The notes beneath the pieces were generated by a model. It saw nothing but the letters and a program-made list of their open reading frames with translations. It was not told the DNA's origin and did not search any database. Positions 53,970 to 63,505 of a DNA stretch of 64,000 nt are shown one piece after another. The first letter of the stretch is position 1; every line of letters begins with the position of its first letter. Made by a program: the position numbers and the translations under genes. The stretch is from Bradyrhizobium sp. WBOS07 (GTDB lineage Bacteria > Pseudomonadota > Alphaproteobacteria > Rhizobiales > Xanthobacteraceae). Where the stretch lies: NCBI RefSeq assembly GCF_024585165.1, contig NZ_CP029008.1, forward strand, positions 5,351,501 to 5,415,500. Reading direction: 5' to 3'.

Positions 53970-55772
53970 TTGTCTCAGAGGATCGAGGACTACGCGCTGA
54001 TCGGCGATTGCGAAACCGCGGCGCTGGTCGGGCGCAACGGCTCGATCGATTGGCTGTGCTGGCCCGCCTTCGATTCCGACGCCTGCTTTGCCGCCATCCT
54101 CGGCACTCACAAGAACGGCCGCTGGCTGATCGCACCGAGCGGCGACGTCATCAGGACATCGCGACGCTATCTCGGCGATACTCTCATCCTCGAAACGTGT
54201 TTCGAGACGAAGAGCGGCACCATTGCGCTGGTCGACTTCATGCCGCCGCGCGGCAAGGCGTCCGACGTCGTGCGGCTGGTGCGCGGCATCAAGGGCACGG
54301 TGAAGATGCGGATGGAGCTCGTCATCCGTTTCGGCTTCGGCGCCGATATTCCCTGGGTGCGGCGGATCGACCATTCCCTGATGGCCATCGCCGGCCAGGA
54401 CATGACGGTGCTGCGCACGCCGGTCGAGACCCGCGGCGAGGATTTGACCACGGTCTCCGACTTCGAGGTGAGCGCGGGCGCGACCGTACCCTTCGTGCTG
54501 ACCTATGGCCCCTCGCATCTGCCGCCGCCCGCGCCGATCGATCCGGAAATTGCGCTCCAGGAGACCGAGACGTTCTGGCGGGATTGGTGCAGCCATTGCA
54601 CCCGCGACGGCGAGTATCGCGATCTCATCATGCGCTCGCTGATCACGCTCAAGGCGCTGACCTTCGCCCCGACCGGCGGCATCGTCGCGGCGCCGACCAC
54701 GTCGTTGCCGGAGAAGCTTGGCGGCACCAGGAACTGGGATTACCGCTTCTGCTGGCTGCGCGATGCCACCTTCACCCTGCTGGCGCTGATGAACTCGGGC
54801 TACACCGAGGAAGCCCTGGCCTGGCACAATTGGCTGTTGCGCGCCGCCGCCGGCTCGCCGGCGAACATGCAGATCATGTACGGCATCTGGGGCCAGCGTC
54901 GGCTCCTGGAATGGGAGGCCGGCTGGCTCGACGGCTACGAGGGCGCAAAGCCGGTGCGCGTCGGCAACGCCGCGCATGCGCAGCTCCAGCTCGACGTCTA
55001 CGGCGAGTTGATCGACGCCTTCCACCAGTCCCGCATGGCCAAGCTCAAGCTCGACGATGAAACGACATGGGCGCTGGAATGCGCCGTGCTCAACCATCTC
55101 GCCAAGGTCTGGGACCGGCCGGATCACGGCATCTGGGAGCGTCGCGGCGAGCCCAAGCACTATGTCTTCTCCAAGGTGATGACCTGGGTCGCCTTCGATC
55201 GCGGCATCAAGAGCGCCGAGACCTTCGGCTTCAAGGCGCCGCTGCTGCACTGGCGCACCTTGCGCGAGGCGATTCATCGCGACGTCTGCAGCAGGGGATT
55301 TGACGCGGAGGAGAACGCCTTCGTCGAATCTTATGGCTCGAAACTGCTCGATGCGAGCGTGCTGCTGCTGCCGTGTGTCGGTTTTCTGCCGGCGGAAGAT
55401 CCGCGCATCCGCGGCACCATTGCGGCGGTCGAGAAACGCCTGATGCGCGACGGCTTCGTGCTGCGGCACGATCCGCGCGAGCTGCCTGCGGGGCAGCCGC
55501 TGCTGGAAGGCGCATTCCTGGCCTGCACATTGTGGCTGGCCGATGCCCATGTGCTGGCGGGCGATCTCGACAAGGCGCAAAGCTTGCTCGACCGCGTAGC
55601 CGGCATCGCCAACGACGTCGGCCTCTTGGCCGAAGAATACGATTCAGACGCCCGGCGCCAGACCGGAAATTTCCCGCAGGCGCTGACCCACATCGCGCTG
55701 ATCAACACCGCGCAAAATCTGTCGGCGGCAAGGCAGAAGAGCGAGAAGCCGGCGATGCAGCGGTCGAAGTAG
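53970..55772 (+). CDS. Glycoside hydrolase family 15 protein (glucoamylase/trehalase-like)
   Basis: A 600-residue GH15 protein starting at TTG 53970 with IEDYALIGDCETAALVGRNG, then GSIDWLCWPAFDSDACF, the standard opening of bacterial GH15 enzymes. The (alpha/alpha)6 barrel has GTRNWDYRFCWLRDATFTLLAL and EEYDSDARRQTGNFPQALTH near the end, where the second catalytic acid is expected. No signal peptide, so it is cytoplasmic. Several GH15 members are trehalases, others glucoamylases. Next to malQ and the trehalose operon, either role would release glucose. Confidence 0.9.
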   Translation: MSQRIEDYALIGDCETAALVGRNGSIDWLCWPAFDSDACFAAILGTHKNGRWLIAPSGDVIRTSRRYLGDTLILETCFETKSGTIALVDFMPPRGKASDVVRLVRGIKGTVKMRMELVIRFGFGADIPWVRRIDHSLMAIAGQDMTVLRTPVETRGEDLTTVSDFEVSAGATVPFVLTYGPSHLPPPAPIDPEIALQETETFWRDWCSHCTRDGEYRDLIMRSLITLKALTFAPTGGIVAAPTTSLPEKLGGTRNWDYRFCWLRDATFTLLALMNSGYTEEALAWHNWLLRAAAGSPANMQIMYGIWGQRRLLEWEAGWLDGYEGAKPVRVGNAAHAQLQLDVYGELIDAFHQSRMAKLKLDDETTWALECAVLNHLAKVWDRPDHGIWERRGEPKHYVFSKVMTWVAFDRGIKSAETFGFKAPLLHWRTLREAIHRDVCSRGFDAEENAFVESYGSKLLDASVLLLPCVGFLPAEDPRIRGTIAAVEKRLMRDGFVLRHDPRELPAGQPLLEGAFLACTLWLADAHVLAGDLDKAQSLLDRVAGIANDVGLLAEEYDSDARRQTGNFPQALTHIALINTAQNLSAARQKSEKPAMQRSK

Positions 55773-55823
55773 CGACTTGGACGACCGCGTGACAGGAGTG
55801 GGTCGGATTGCCTCCACGACGAA

Positions 55824-55950
55824 GGTGCGCTCCCTCTCCCGCTTGCGGGGGAGAGCTGGGGTGGGGGTGTCTCCGCTGGGCGAGAACCCCCAAGAGGAGA
55901 GAGCCCTCACCCGCCGCTCCGCGGCGACCTCTCCCGCAAGCGGGAGAGGT
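55824..55950. repeat. Palindromic intergenic repeat, family A, copy 2
   Basis: A 127-bp element between the convergent GH15 and HAD genes. Ends CTCCCTCTCCCGCTTGCGGG and CCTCTCCCGCAAGCGGGAGA pair almost perfectly, with an inner hairpin CGCCGC-TCC-GCGGCG. It is the same family as 18324-18475. Confidence 0.85.
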
Positions 55951-56004
55951 TACAGCGAGCCCGCGGCTGGACCAATCGGCCCTCTCCCAATCGTTGGCTC
56001 AGGC

Positions 56005-56817
56005 TCAGCCCACCCCGTTCCGCTTCAGGATCATCTCCATGGCCTCCGCAAAGCCGTCCTGCTCGTTGGTCGAGGTGACGTGCGTGGCCTGGTCCTTGAC
56101 GTTGTCAGCGGCGTTGCCCATCGCGATCGAGGTGCCGCTGACGGCGAACATCGCAAGATCGTTCTGCATGTCGCCGATGGTGGCGACGGCAGCGGTCGCG
56201 ATGCCGAGGCGCCTGGCCATCGCCGCGACGAACGTGCCCTTGTCGAAGCCGGGCGGGGTGACGTCGAGATAATAGGTCTGTGAACGCACCGCGTTGGCTT
56301 CGCTGCCGAGCGCCTGCTGCATCGCCTTCTCGCAAGATTCGAGGCGGGCAGCATCGGCGCTGGCGCCGACGATCTTGCAGGCGCTTGCGAGGTAGGGCGA
56401 AAAATCCGTCACGATGGTCGGGTCCGAGCGGATCGTGTGCCGCTCATGCGCAACGTATTGTCCGCTCGGGTTGTCGATCAGCCATTCGTCGGTGGTGAAC
56501 AGCCAGATGTCGGCGCCGAACTCGCGAAGGATCTGCAAGGCGCGCTCGGCGGCGCCGGCCGGGATCAGATGCTGCTCGACCGGCCGCATCTCGGGATCGA
56601 CGATCGAGGAGCCGTTGAATGGGCCGACCGGAAGCCAGAGCGCCAGCGGCTCGATCAGGAAGCGCATGCCGATCGCGGGACGGCTAGAGGTGATGGTGAA
56701 GCCGATGCCGGCTCTGTGCAACCGCTGCACCGCGCTCCTCGCGCGGTCCGTCAGCGTCTTGTCCTTGGTCAGCAGCGTGCCGTCGACGTCGGACACCACG
56801 AGTGAGATTTGCGTCAT
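56005..56817 (-). CDS. HAD-superfamily Cof-type sugar-phosphate phosphatase
   Basis: A hydrolase of 270 residues with the nucleophile motif SDVDGTLLT (D10/D12), a C2-type cap in the middle and the metal site IGDMQNDLAMF with GTSIAMGNAADNVK near the end, as in Cof/YbiV phosphatases. It is last in the pentose-phosphate operon, 25 nt after gntK. A likely role is dephosphorylation of sugar phosphates; specificity is not readable from sequence. Confidence 0.9.
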   Translation of the reverse strand: MTQISLVVSDVDGTLLTKDKTLTDRARSAVQRLHRAGIGFTITSSRPAIGMRFLIEPLALWLPVGPFNGSSIVDPEMRPVEQHLIPAGAAERALQILREFGADIWLFTTDEWLIDNPSGQYVAHERHTIRSDPTIVTDFSPYLASACKIVGASADAARLESCEKAMQQALGSEANAVRSQTYYLDVTPPGFDKGTFVAAMARRLGIATAAVATIGDMQNDLAMFAVSGTSIAMGNAADNVKDQATHVTSTNEQDGFAEAMEMILKRNGVG

Positions 56818-56842
56818 GACAGGACCTAACGTTGCTCGCGCC

Positions 56843-57373
56843 TCAGCGGTTCGTGCCGCCCAGTTTCAGTTGCCGGACGATGCCGTCCACGATCGCCTCG
56901 ACGGTTTCGTCGATCGAAACGGTGATGACGTGCTCGCTCGCCTCCGGCGGCTCCAGCGTCTCGAATTGGCTCGTCAGCAGCCCGGGTGGCATGAAGTGGC
57001 CTTTGCGGTGCGCGAGCCGTGCGGCGATCAGCTCCCTGGTGCCTTTCAGGAAGACGAAGCGGACATCGTCGCGCCCGCGCAGCAGCACGTCACGGTAGGC
57101 GTGCTTCAGCGCCGAGCAAGCGATGATGATGTGCTCGCCGCGTCCGCAGACCCGCCCGATCTCGTCGGCGATGGCATTGAGCCAGGGCCAGCGGTCCTCG
57201 TCGGTGAGCGGGTGGCCGGCCCGCATCTTCTCGACATTGCTGGCGGGATGGAAGCTGTCGCCGTCCTCGAAGCGCCAGCCGAGCCGCTGGCCGAGCGCTT
57301 CGGCGATCGTGCTCTTGCCCGACCCCGACACGCCCATCACGATCAACGCACAAGGTGCTTCAACGCGGCCCAC
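56843..57373 (-). CDS. gntK: Gluconokinase
   Basis: A kinase of 176 residues making 6-phosphogluconate from gluconate and ATP. The P-loop MGVSGSGKST lies at residues 13-22, with FEDGDSFHPASNVEKM, the gluconate-binding signature, soon after, and CSALKHAYRDVLLRG. A GTG start at 57373, overlapping the pgl stop by 14 nt, gives the usual family length; the open frame continues upstream as a shadow of pgl. It feeds gluconate into the same 6-phosphogluconate pool as Zwf/Pgl. Confidence 0.93.
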   Translation of the reverse strand: MGRVEAPCALIVMGVSGSGKSTIAEALGQRLGWRFEDGDSFHPASNVEKMRAGHPLTDEDRWPWLNAIADEIGRVCGRGEHIIIACSALKHAYRDVLLRGRDDVRFVFLKGTRELIAARLAHRKGHFMPPGLLTSQFETLEPPEASEHVITVSIDETVEAIVDGIVRQLKLGGTNR

Positions 57374-58109
57374 GAATGCCCTCCGGAAGCGCGGCCCTGT
57401 CGACCAGCCAGACGGTCTCGCCAGCCGAGCGCGCGCGCAAGGCCGGCAAGGTCTCGCCATTGAGGAGGCGCGTCAAGATCGGTTGCTTGTCGTGCCCGGC
57501 AATCTCGAACAACATTTCGCGGCAGGACGCCAAAGCGGGCAGGGTGAGCGAGACCCGCGGCACGAAAGGCGCGACATTGGCCCTGGGCACCCCAACGACC
57601 CAGCGCTCGGTCTCCTCGATTTCGGGGAAGCCGGGAAACAGCGAAGCGGTGTGGCCGTCCGGTCCCGCGCCCATCAGGACCAAATCGAACAGCGGGCGCG
57701 AGGGATCGAGGCGGTCGGAGCCGTAGAAGGCTTGCAGCTCGCGCGCATAGGCCTCGGCGCTCTGCTCAGGAGTCTCGGTCGCGGTCGGAATCGGGTGAAT
57801 GTGGCTCGAGGCTGCATTGCGATCGAGGAACGTCGCGCGCGCGACCGCCATGTTGTTGAGGGGATCGCTCGCGGGGACGAAGCGCTCGTCACCGATGAAC
57901 CAGTGCACGCGCTGCCACGGGATCTTGCCGCGCCAGGCCTCGCTGCCGAGCAATTGATAGAGCTTCTTCGGGCTGGAGCCGCCGGTCAGGCAGATCGCGA
58001 TGCGGCCGGGATTGGCCGCGATCCGTGCCATCACCCGCTCGGCCGCGGCGCGGGCGAGGGCCTCGGCGTCCGCCTCCACGATCAGCTTCGGCAGGGCCGC
58101 CGCCGCCAT
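57360..58109 (-). CDS. pgl: 6-phosphogluconolactonase
   Basis: An enzyme of 249 residues hydrolysing 6-phosphoglucono-lactone. It shows CLTGGSSPKKLYQLLGS, the phosphate-binding loop, WFIGDERFVPASDPLNN and LMGAGPDGHTASLFPG, all Pgl signatures. ATG 58109 overlaps the zwf stop in ATGA, so the upstream 18-codon extension is rejected. It acts between Zwf and Gnd in the operon order. Confidence 0.95.
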   Translation of the reverse strand: MAAAALPKLIVEADAEALARAAAERVMARIAANPGRIAICLTGGSSPKKLYQLLGSEAWRGKIPWQRVHWFIGDERFVPASDPLNNMAVARATFLDRNAASSHIHPIPTATETPEQSAEAYARELQAFYGSDRLDPSRPLFDLVLMGAGPDGHTASLFPGFPEIEETERWVVGVPRANVAPFVPRVSLTLPALASCREMLFEIAGHDKQPILTRLLNGETLPALRARSAGETVWLVDRAALPEGIRGPR

Positions 58110-59620
58110 CACGAAAACTTCCGCCAGCTTCGCCCGTCGCGCCGCAGCAGCTCGTCGGCGCATTTCGGCCCGTCGCTGCCGGCTTCATAGGTCTCGATGC
58201 CGTTGGTGCCCGCGCTTTTCCAGGCGTCCAGGAACGGCTGCACGGCCTGCCATCCGGCCTCGATGCCATCGGCGCGCTGGAACAGGATGTTGTCGCCGAT
58301 CATGCAGTCGTAGATCAGCGTCTCATAGCCGGTCGAGGGATCGGCCCGGAAATAGTCGCCATAGCGAAACTTCATCTCGACACCGTCGATGGTGACGCTC
58401 GGCCCCGGAATCTTGGCGTTGAACTGCAGCTCGATGGTCTCGGTCGGCGCGATGCCGATGGTGAGGAAATTCTGCGACAGGCGGTCGATCGCCGTCCCCG
58501 AGAACATCGACAGCGGCGCCTGCTTGAACTTGATCGCAACTTCCGTGCGCTTGTGCGCCAGCGCCTTGCCGGTGCGCAGATAGAAGGGCACGCCGGCCCA
58601 GCGCCAATTGTCGATCATCAGCTTCAGCGCGACATAGGTCTCGGTGGTGCTGCCGGGCTTGACCTCTTCGGTCTTGCGATAGTCCGGAATCTCCTCGTCG
58701 CCGATCTGCCCTGCGAGGTATTGCGCACGCACCGAATTCCTCAAGGCTTCTTCCCGGCTCGGCTGCTGAATCGAGGTGAGCACCTCGGCCTTCTCGGAGC
58801 GCACGGAATGCGCATCGAAACGCGCCGGCGGCTCCATCGCGACCAGCGACATCAGCTGGAAAAGATGGTTCGGCACCATGTCGCGGAGCGCGCCGGTCGA
58901 ATCGTAGAAGCCGCCGCGATGGCCGACGCCGAGCTTCTCCTCCACCGTGATCTGGATGTGGTCGATGTGGTTGCGATTCCAGATCGGCTCGAACATGCCG
59001 TTGGCAAAGCGCAGCACCAGGATGTTCTGCACCGTCTCCTTGCCGAGATAATGATCGATCCGGTAGATCTGGTGCTCCTCCATGATCTTCAGGAGCTCGG
59101 CGTTGAGCGCGCGCGCCGAAGCGAGGTCGGTGCCAAACGGCTTCTCGATCACCAGCCGCCGCCAGGCGCCGTTCTCCTTCGTCAGACCGGTGCGACCGAG
59201 CTCGCGCGCGGTCGGCGCGAACGCGGCCGGCGGGGTGGCAAGGTAGAACAGGCGGTTGCCGCCGGTGCCTTGCGAGCACTCCAGCGAGTCCAGATGCTCG
59301 CGCAGGCGGTCGAACGACGGCGGGTCCTTCGGATCGGCCTCGACGAAGGTGACGCATTGCAGCAACTGTGTCGCGACGTCGTCGTCGACCGGTCGCGTCG
59401 CGAATTCGCGCAAGCCCTTCATCAGGCTGTGGCGCAGCTCGTCATCGGACTGATTCTTGCGGCCGACGCCGACGACGCAGAACTTTTCCGGCAACAGGTT
59501 CTCGGCGGCGAGATTGTAGAGCGACGGCATCACCAGCCGGTGGGTGAGGTCGCCGGTCACGCCAAAGATGACGAAGGCGCAATTTTCCGGCTTGCGCTTG
59601 GGCTGCGGGTCTTTTGTCAC
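58109..59620 (-). CDS. zwf: Glucose-6-phosphate 1-dehydrogenase
   Basis: A dehydrogenase of 503 residues. The nucleotide motif is FGVTGDLTHR (GxxGDL, where most members have GASGDLA), then the catalytic RIDHYLGKE and the structural EKPFG (VIEKPFGTDLAS). It oxidises glucose-6-phosphate to the lactone, entering the oxidative pentose phosphate or Entner-Doudoroff path. It lies 27 nt downstream of gnd and is coupled to pgl. Confidence 0.97.
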   Translation of the reverse strand: MTKDPQPKRKPENCAFVIFGVTGDLTHRLVMPSLYNLAAENLLPEKFCVVGVGRKNQSDDELRHSLMKGLREFATRPVDDDVATQLLQCVTFVEADPKDPPSFDRLREHLDSLECSQGTGGNRLFYLATPPAAFAPTARELGRTGLTKENGAWRRLVIEKPFGTDLASARALNAELLKIMEEHQIYRIDHYLGKETVQNILVLRFANGMFEPIWNRNHIDHIQITVEEKLGVGHRGGFYDSTGALRDMVPNHLFQLMSLVAMEPPARFDAHSVRSEKAEVLTSIQQPSREEALRNSVRAQYLAGQIGDEEIPDYRKTEEVKPGSTTETYVALKLMIDNWRWAGVPFYLRTGKALAHKRTEVAIKFKQAPLSMFSGTAIDRLSQNFLTIGIAPTETIELQFNAKIPGPSVTIDGVEMKFRYGDYFRADPSTGYETLIYDCMIGDNILFQRADGIEAGWQAVQPFLDAWKSAGTNGIETYEAGSDGPKCADELLRRDGRSWRKFS

Positions 59621-59647
59621 GAATGATGAGCCTTCGCTTGTTACGTC

Positions 59648-60643
59648 TTATTTCGGCTTGGTGCCCGGTTGCTTCGGCTCCTTGTGGCCGCCGAACCCCG
59701 CGCGCATCGCGGAGAGAATTTTCTCGGCGAAGGTGTGTTCCCGGCGGGAACGGAAACGTGTGTAAAGCGCCGCGGTCAGGACTTCGGCCGGCACCGCCTC
59801 GTCGATTGCGGCATTCACGGTCCAGCGGCCTTCGCCGGAATCCTCGACGTAGCCGGAATATTCCGAGAGCTGCGGGCTGTCGGCGAGTGCCGTGGCGGTG
59901 AGATCGAGCAGCCAGGACGGAATCACGCTGCCGCGCCGCCACACTTCCGCGATGTCGGCCAGATCGAAATCGTAGCGGTGATCCGCCGGCAGGGCCTCGA
60001 TGTTGGCGTTCTTGAGGATGTCGAAGCCTTCGGCATAGGCCTGCATCAGGCCGTATTCGATGCCGTTGTGGATCATCTTGACGAAATGGCCGGCGCCGAC
60101 GGGGCCGGCATGGATATAGCCCTGCTCGATGCGGGGATCGCGGCCCTCGCGCCCTTCGGTGCGCGGAATGTCACCCGCGCCGGGCGCGAGCGCAGCGAAG
60201 ATCGGATCGAGCCGGTCGACCACGGTCTTCTCGCCGCCGATCATCATGCAATAGCCGCGGTCGAGGCCCCAGACGCCGCCCGAGGTGCCGACATCGACAT
60301 AGTGGATGCCGCGCTCCTTCAGCGCCTTGCCGCGGCGGACGTCGTCCTGCCAGAAGGTGTTGCCGCCGTCGATGATGACGTCGCCTGCCTGCATCACGCC
60401 TGCGATCGTCTCGATCGTCGTCTCGGTGATGTGCCCCGCAGGCAGCATCACCCAGGCCGTCCGCGGCCGCTCCAGTTTCGAAACGAACTCTTCGAGCGTT
60501 GCCGAGCCGACCGCGCCGTCGGCGGCGAGACCCGCGACCGCCTTGGCGTCCTTGTCGTAGACCACGGTCGAATGTCCCTGGCGCATCAGGCGGCGAACGA
60601 TGTTGCCGCCCATTCGGCCGAGGCCGATCATGCCGAGTTGCAT
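59648..60643 (-). CDS. gnd: 6-phosphogluconate dehydrogenase (decarboxylating), short form
   Basis: A dehydrogenase of 331 residues, the short type (typical long Gnd is about 470). GLGRMGGNI is followed by the acidic VVYDKDAKA after the second strand, which fits NAD+ rather than NADP+ use as known for short Gnd proteins. Catalytic and substrate motifs: [31 protein letters not shown] and [21 protein letters not shown] 60643 is preferred to TTG 60649. It lies 12 nt after the tal-pgi gene. Confidence 0.94.
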   Translation of the reverse strand: MQLGMIGLGRMGGNIVRRLMRQGHSTVVYDKDAKAVAGLAADGAVGSATLEEFVSKLERPRTAWVMLPAGHITETTIETIAGVMQAGDVIIDGGNTFWQDDVRRGKALKERGIHYVDVGTSGGVWGLDRGYCMMIGGEKTVVDRLDPIFAALAPGAGDIPRTEGREGRDPRIEQGYIHAGPVGAGHFVKMIHNGIEYGLMQAYAEGFDILKNANIEALPADHRYDFDLADIAEVWRRGSVIPSWLLDLTATALADSPQLSEYSGYVEDSGEGRWTVNAAIDEAVPAEVLTAALYTRFRSRREHTFAEKILSAMRAGFGGHKEPKQPGTKPK

Positions 60644-60655
60644 TGGCAATATTCC

Positions 60656-63505
60656 TTAGTTCAGCGCGTCGTTGAGCGCCGCATTGAGCGCGGCGAGGCC
60701 CTTCGTGAGTCCGCCCTTCAGGTGCACGCGCAGCGCGCGCCGGCCGCGTTCGGTCAGCACGTCGAAATCGCCGCGCGCCTGGGCCGCCTTGATCACGCCG
60801 AAGCTTGCCTTCTGGCCGGGCACCTTGAGATCCTTGGCATCATCGGCCGTGATCTGGAGGAACACGCCGCTGTCGGGTCCGCCCTTGTAGGCCTGTCCGG
60901 TCGAGTGCAGGAAGCGCGGCCCGAATTCGGCGCAGGTCGCAACATGCCGCTTCTCGCGCACCTCTAGCCGCATCGCCTGCAGCGCGTCGATCGTCGCCTT
61001 GTCGCGCGCGATGTAGCCGAGCAGCGCGACATAGTCGCCGTCGCTGGATCGTGACAGATGCGCCTTCAGCCAGGAGGTGAGGTCGCCGTTGGCGCCGGCG
61101 GCGCGCAGCGCCGTGGCGTTGGCCTCGTCGGTGTAGAGATCGGCCTCATCGGTGCTGATCACCGGCTGCTCTTCCGGCAGCGCGCCGGTCTTCTCGAACG
61201 CAGCGGTGAGCTCACGGGTCTTGATCTTGGCCGCTTCCACGTCGGGCTGGTCGAACGGGTTGATGCCGAGGATCGAGCCCGCCACAGCCGTTGCCATCTC
61301 GAAGCGGAAGAACTCCTGGCCGAGATGGTCGATCGACTTCATGACGATGCGCACCACGGGATGGCCGGCCGCTTCGATGGCGGCGAGCTTGGAATCGTGT
61401 GCGGCGTCCGCTTCGCCCTCGACGCGGATGTCGATGAAGAAGCGGTCGTTGCCGTAGACGCTGGGATCGCCCAGCGGCTCGCCCTCGATCGGGATCAGGC
61501 CCTTGCCTTCCTTGCCGGTCGATTCCGCGATCAGCTGCTCCGCCCAGGCGCCGAAATCGGCGATCTTCTTCGAGGCCAGGATCGTCACCTTGTCGCGACC
61601 CTCGAGGCCGGCCAGGCCCATGGCAAGGCCGAGCTGCACGCCCGGGTTTTCGCTCGGCGGCACGTCCGGCCCGCAGGAGCGGGCCATCGAGAGCGCATGC
61701 TTGACGAAGGTCTTGACGTCGATACCGGCGGTTGCCGCCGGCACCAGGCCGAACGGCGACAGCACCGAATAGCGGCCGCCGATCGACGGCTCGCCGTGAA
61801 AGATGCGGGCATAGTTCAGCTTCTTCGCCGCCTTCTCCAGCGACGAGCCGGGATCGGTCACCGCGATGAAGCGATGGCCGGTCTTCACCTTCGCACCCAC
61901 CGCCTTGGCAACCTGCTGATGGAAATAATCCTTCATCGCGTTCGGCTCGGTGGTGCCGCCGGACTTGCTCGAGACGATGAACACGGTGTTGGCGATGTCG
62001 ATCTTCGCCTCCATGGCGCGCACCTCGGCCGGATCGGTGGAGTCAAGCACATGCAGCTTCGGGAAGCCGGGCTTCTTGCCGAAGGTCTCGGCCAGCACCT
62101 CGGGGCCGAGGCTCGATCCGCCCATGCCGAGCACGACGGCGTCGGAGAATTTCTGCCCCTTCACGCGGCCCGCATAATCCTCGTAATCGGCGACGTCGGC
62201 CTTGGCAGGGCTGTCGAGCCAGCCGAGCCATTTGTCCTCATCAGTGCCGGTCCAGACCGACTTGTCGCGCTGCCACAGCCGGCGGATCTTGGCGGAGGCG
62301 CGCCATTCTTCCATGCTCTTGGCCACGGCCTTGCCGAGGCCATCGCCGAGCGAGAGAAGCTGCCGATCGAGCGCGGGGGCGAGCACGGTGGCGCGCTTGT
62401 GGGCGACCGCGCCGTAGAGCTTGTCGGCGGCGTCCGCGAACAGCTTGACGCCGTCCTTGACCAGCTCCTCGGTGATGGCGTCGAGCGAGATGCCGGAGCG
62501 CTCCAGCTCTTCCAGCACGCGCCTGGCGTCATCGACGTTCTCTTCCAGGCTGTCGCGCGGCTTGCCGTGGTCGCGGAATGCGTCCAGCGTCGCCGGGGGC
62601 ACCGTGTTGATAGTGTCCGGGCCGATCAGCTCCTCGACATAGAGGACGTCGCTGTAATCCTTGTTCTTGGTGCCGGTCGAGGCCCACAGCATGCGCTGCG
62701 GCTTGGCGCCCTTGGCGGCGAGCTTGTCCCAGCGGGGACCTGCGAACAGGCGCTTGTAGTCCTGGTAGGCGACCTTGGCATTGGCGATCGCGACCTTGCC
62801 CTTCAGCACTGCGAGCCGCTCCTTCTCGGACGGGTCGTTGGCGCGGGCGATCTTGTCGTCGAGCTGCTTGTCGACCACGGAATCGATGCGGCTGACGAAA
62901 AAGCTCGCCACGCTCGCGACATGCGCAGGGTCGCCGCCGCCGGCGACGTATTTTTCGAGGCCGGCGATGTAGGCTTCGGCCACCTGAAGATAGACCGCCC
63001 TGGAGAACAGCAGCGTGATGTTGATGCTGATGCCGTCGCCGATCAGCGTCTCGATCGCCGGCAAGCCCTCGGGCGTCGCCGGCACCTTCACCATCAGGTT
63101 CTTGCGGCCGACGTCCTTCCACAGCCGCCGCGCTTCGGCGACCGTGCCCGATGTGTCCATGGCGAGATAGGGCGAGACCTCGAGGCTGACATAGCCGTCG
63201 CCTCCCTTGAGGCGGTCATAGACCGGGCGGAGCACGTCGGCGGCGTTCTGGATGTCCTCGACCGCCACAGTCTCGAACAAATCGGCCACGGTCCGGTCGC
63301 CGCGCTTCAGCGCCTTGCCGATCGGGGCATCGTATTCGTCCGAGCTGCCGATCGCCTTCTCGAAGATCGAGGGATTGGAGGTGACGCCCTTGACGCCGTC
63401 GGTGTCGATCAGCCGCTTCAGGTCGCCCTTGGCGATGAAGCCACGGGCCAGGAAGTCCAGCCAGACCGCTTGTCCGTGCTTTTCCAGTTCTTTGACGGGA
63501 TTCAT
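60656..63505 (-). CDS. Bifunctional transaldolase/glucose-6-phosphate isomerase
   Basis: A natural fusion of 949 residues. About 1-365 is transaldolase: TDGVKGVTSNPSIFEKAI and the Schiff-base lysine in NLMVKVPATPEG. From about 400 to the end is phosphoglucose isomerase: GMGGSSLGPEVLAETFG, VSSKSGGTTEPNAM and GRYSVLSPFGLVPAATAG. It links the non-oxidative pentose pathway to fructose/glucose-6-phosphate and so recycles carbon to Zwf in the same operon. It is the first gene of the operon; the promoter must lie in 63506-63650. Tal-Pgi fusions are known in several bacteria. Confidence 0.95.
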   Translation of the reverse strand: MNPVKELEKHGQAVWLDFLARGFIAKGDLKRLIDTDGVKGVTSNPSIFEKAIGSSDEYDAPIGKALKRGDRTVADLFETVAVEDIQNAADVLRPVYDRLKGGDGYVSLEVSPYLAMDTSGTVAEARRLWKDVGRKNLMVKVPATPEGLPAIETLIGDGISINITLLFSRAVYLQVAEAYIAGLEKYVAGGGDPAHVASVASFFVSRIDSVVDKQLDDKIARANDPSEKERLAVLKGKVAIANAKVAYQDYKRLFAGPRWDKLAAKGAKPQRMLWASTGTKNKDYSDVLYVEELIGPDTINTVPPATLDAFRDHGKPRDSLEENVDDARRVLEELERSGISLDAITEELVKDGVKLFADAADKLYGAVAHKRATVLAPALDRQLLSLGDGLGKAVAKSMEEWRASAKIRRLWQRDKSVWTGTDEDKWLGWLDSPAKADVADYEDYAGRVKGQKFSDAVVLGMGGSSLGPEVLAETFGKKPGFPKLHVLDSTDPAEVRAMEAKIDIANTVFIVSSKSGGTTEPNAMKDYFHQQVAKAVGAKVKTGHRFIAVTDPGSSLEKAAKKLNYARIFHGEPSIGGRYSVLSPFGLVPAATAGIDVKTFVKHALSMARSCGPDVPPSENPGVQLGLAMGLAGLEGRDKVTILASKKIADFGAWAEQLIAESTGKEGKGLIPIEGEPLGDPSVYGNDRFFIDIRVEGEADAAHDSKLAAIEAAGHPVVRIVMKSIDHLGQEFFRFEMATAVAGSILGINPFDQPDVEAAKIKTRELTAAFEKTGALPEEQPVISTDEADLYTDEANATALRAAGANGDLTSWLKAHLSRSSDGDYVALLGYIARDKATIDALQAMRLEVREKRHVATCAEFGPRFLHSTGQAYKGGPDSGVFLQITADDAKDLKVPGQKASFGVIKAAQARGDFDVLTERGRRALRVHLKGGLTKGLAALNAALNDALN

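Noticed and set aside
51987..55580. Minus-strand ORF of 1197 codons spanning malQ and the GH15 gene
   Set aside because: It runs across two genuine, motif-bearing genes on the other strand and their intergenic gap; the translation is RRG/AEQ-rich shadow sequence.
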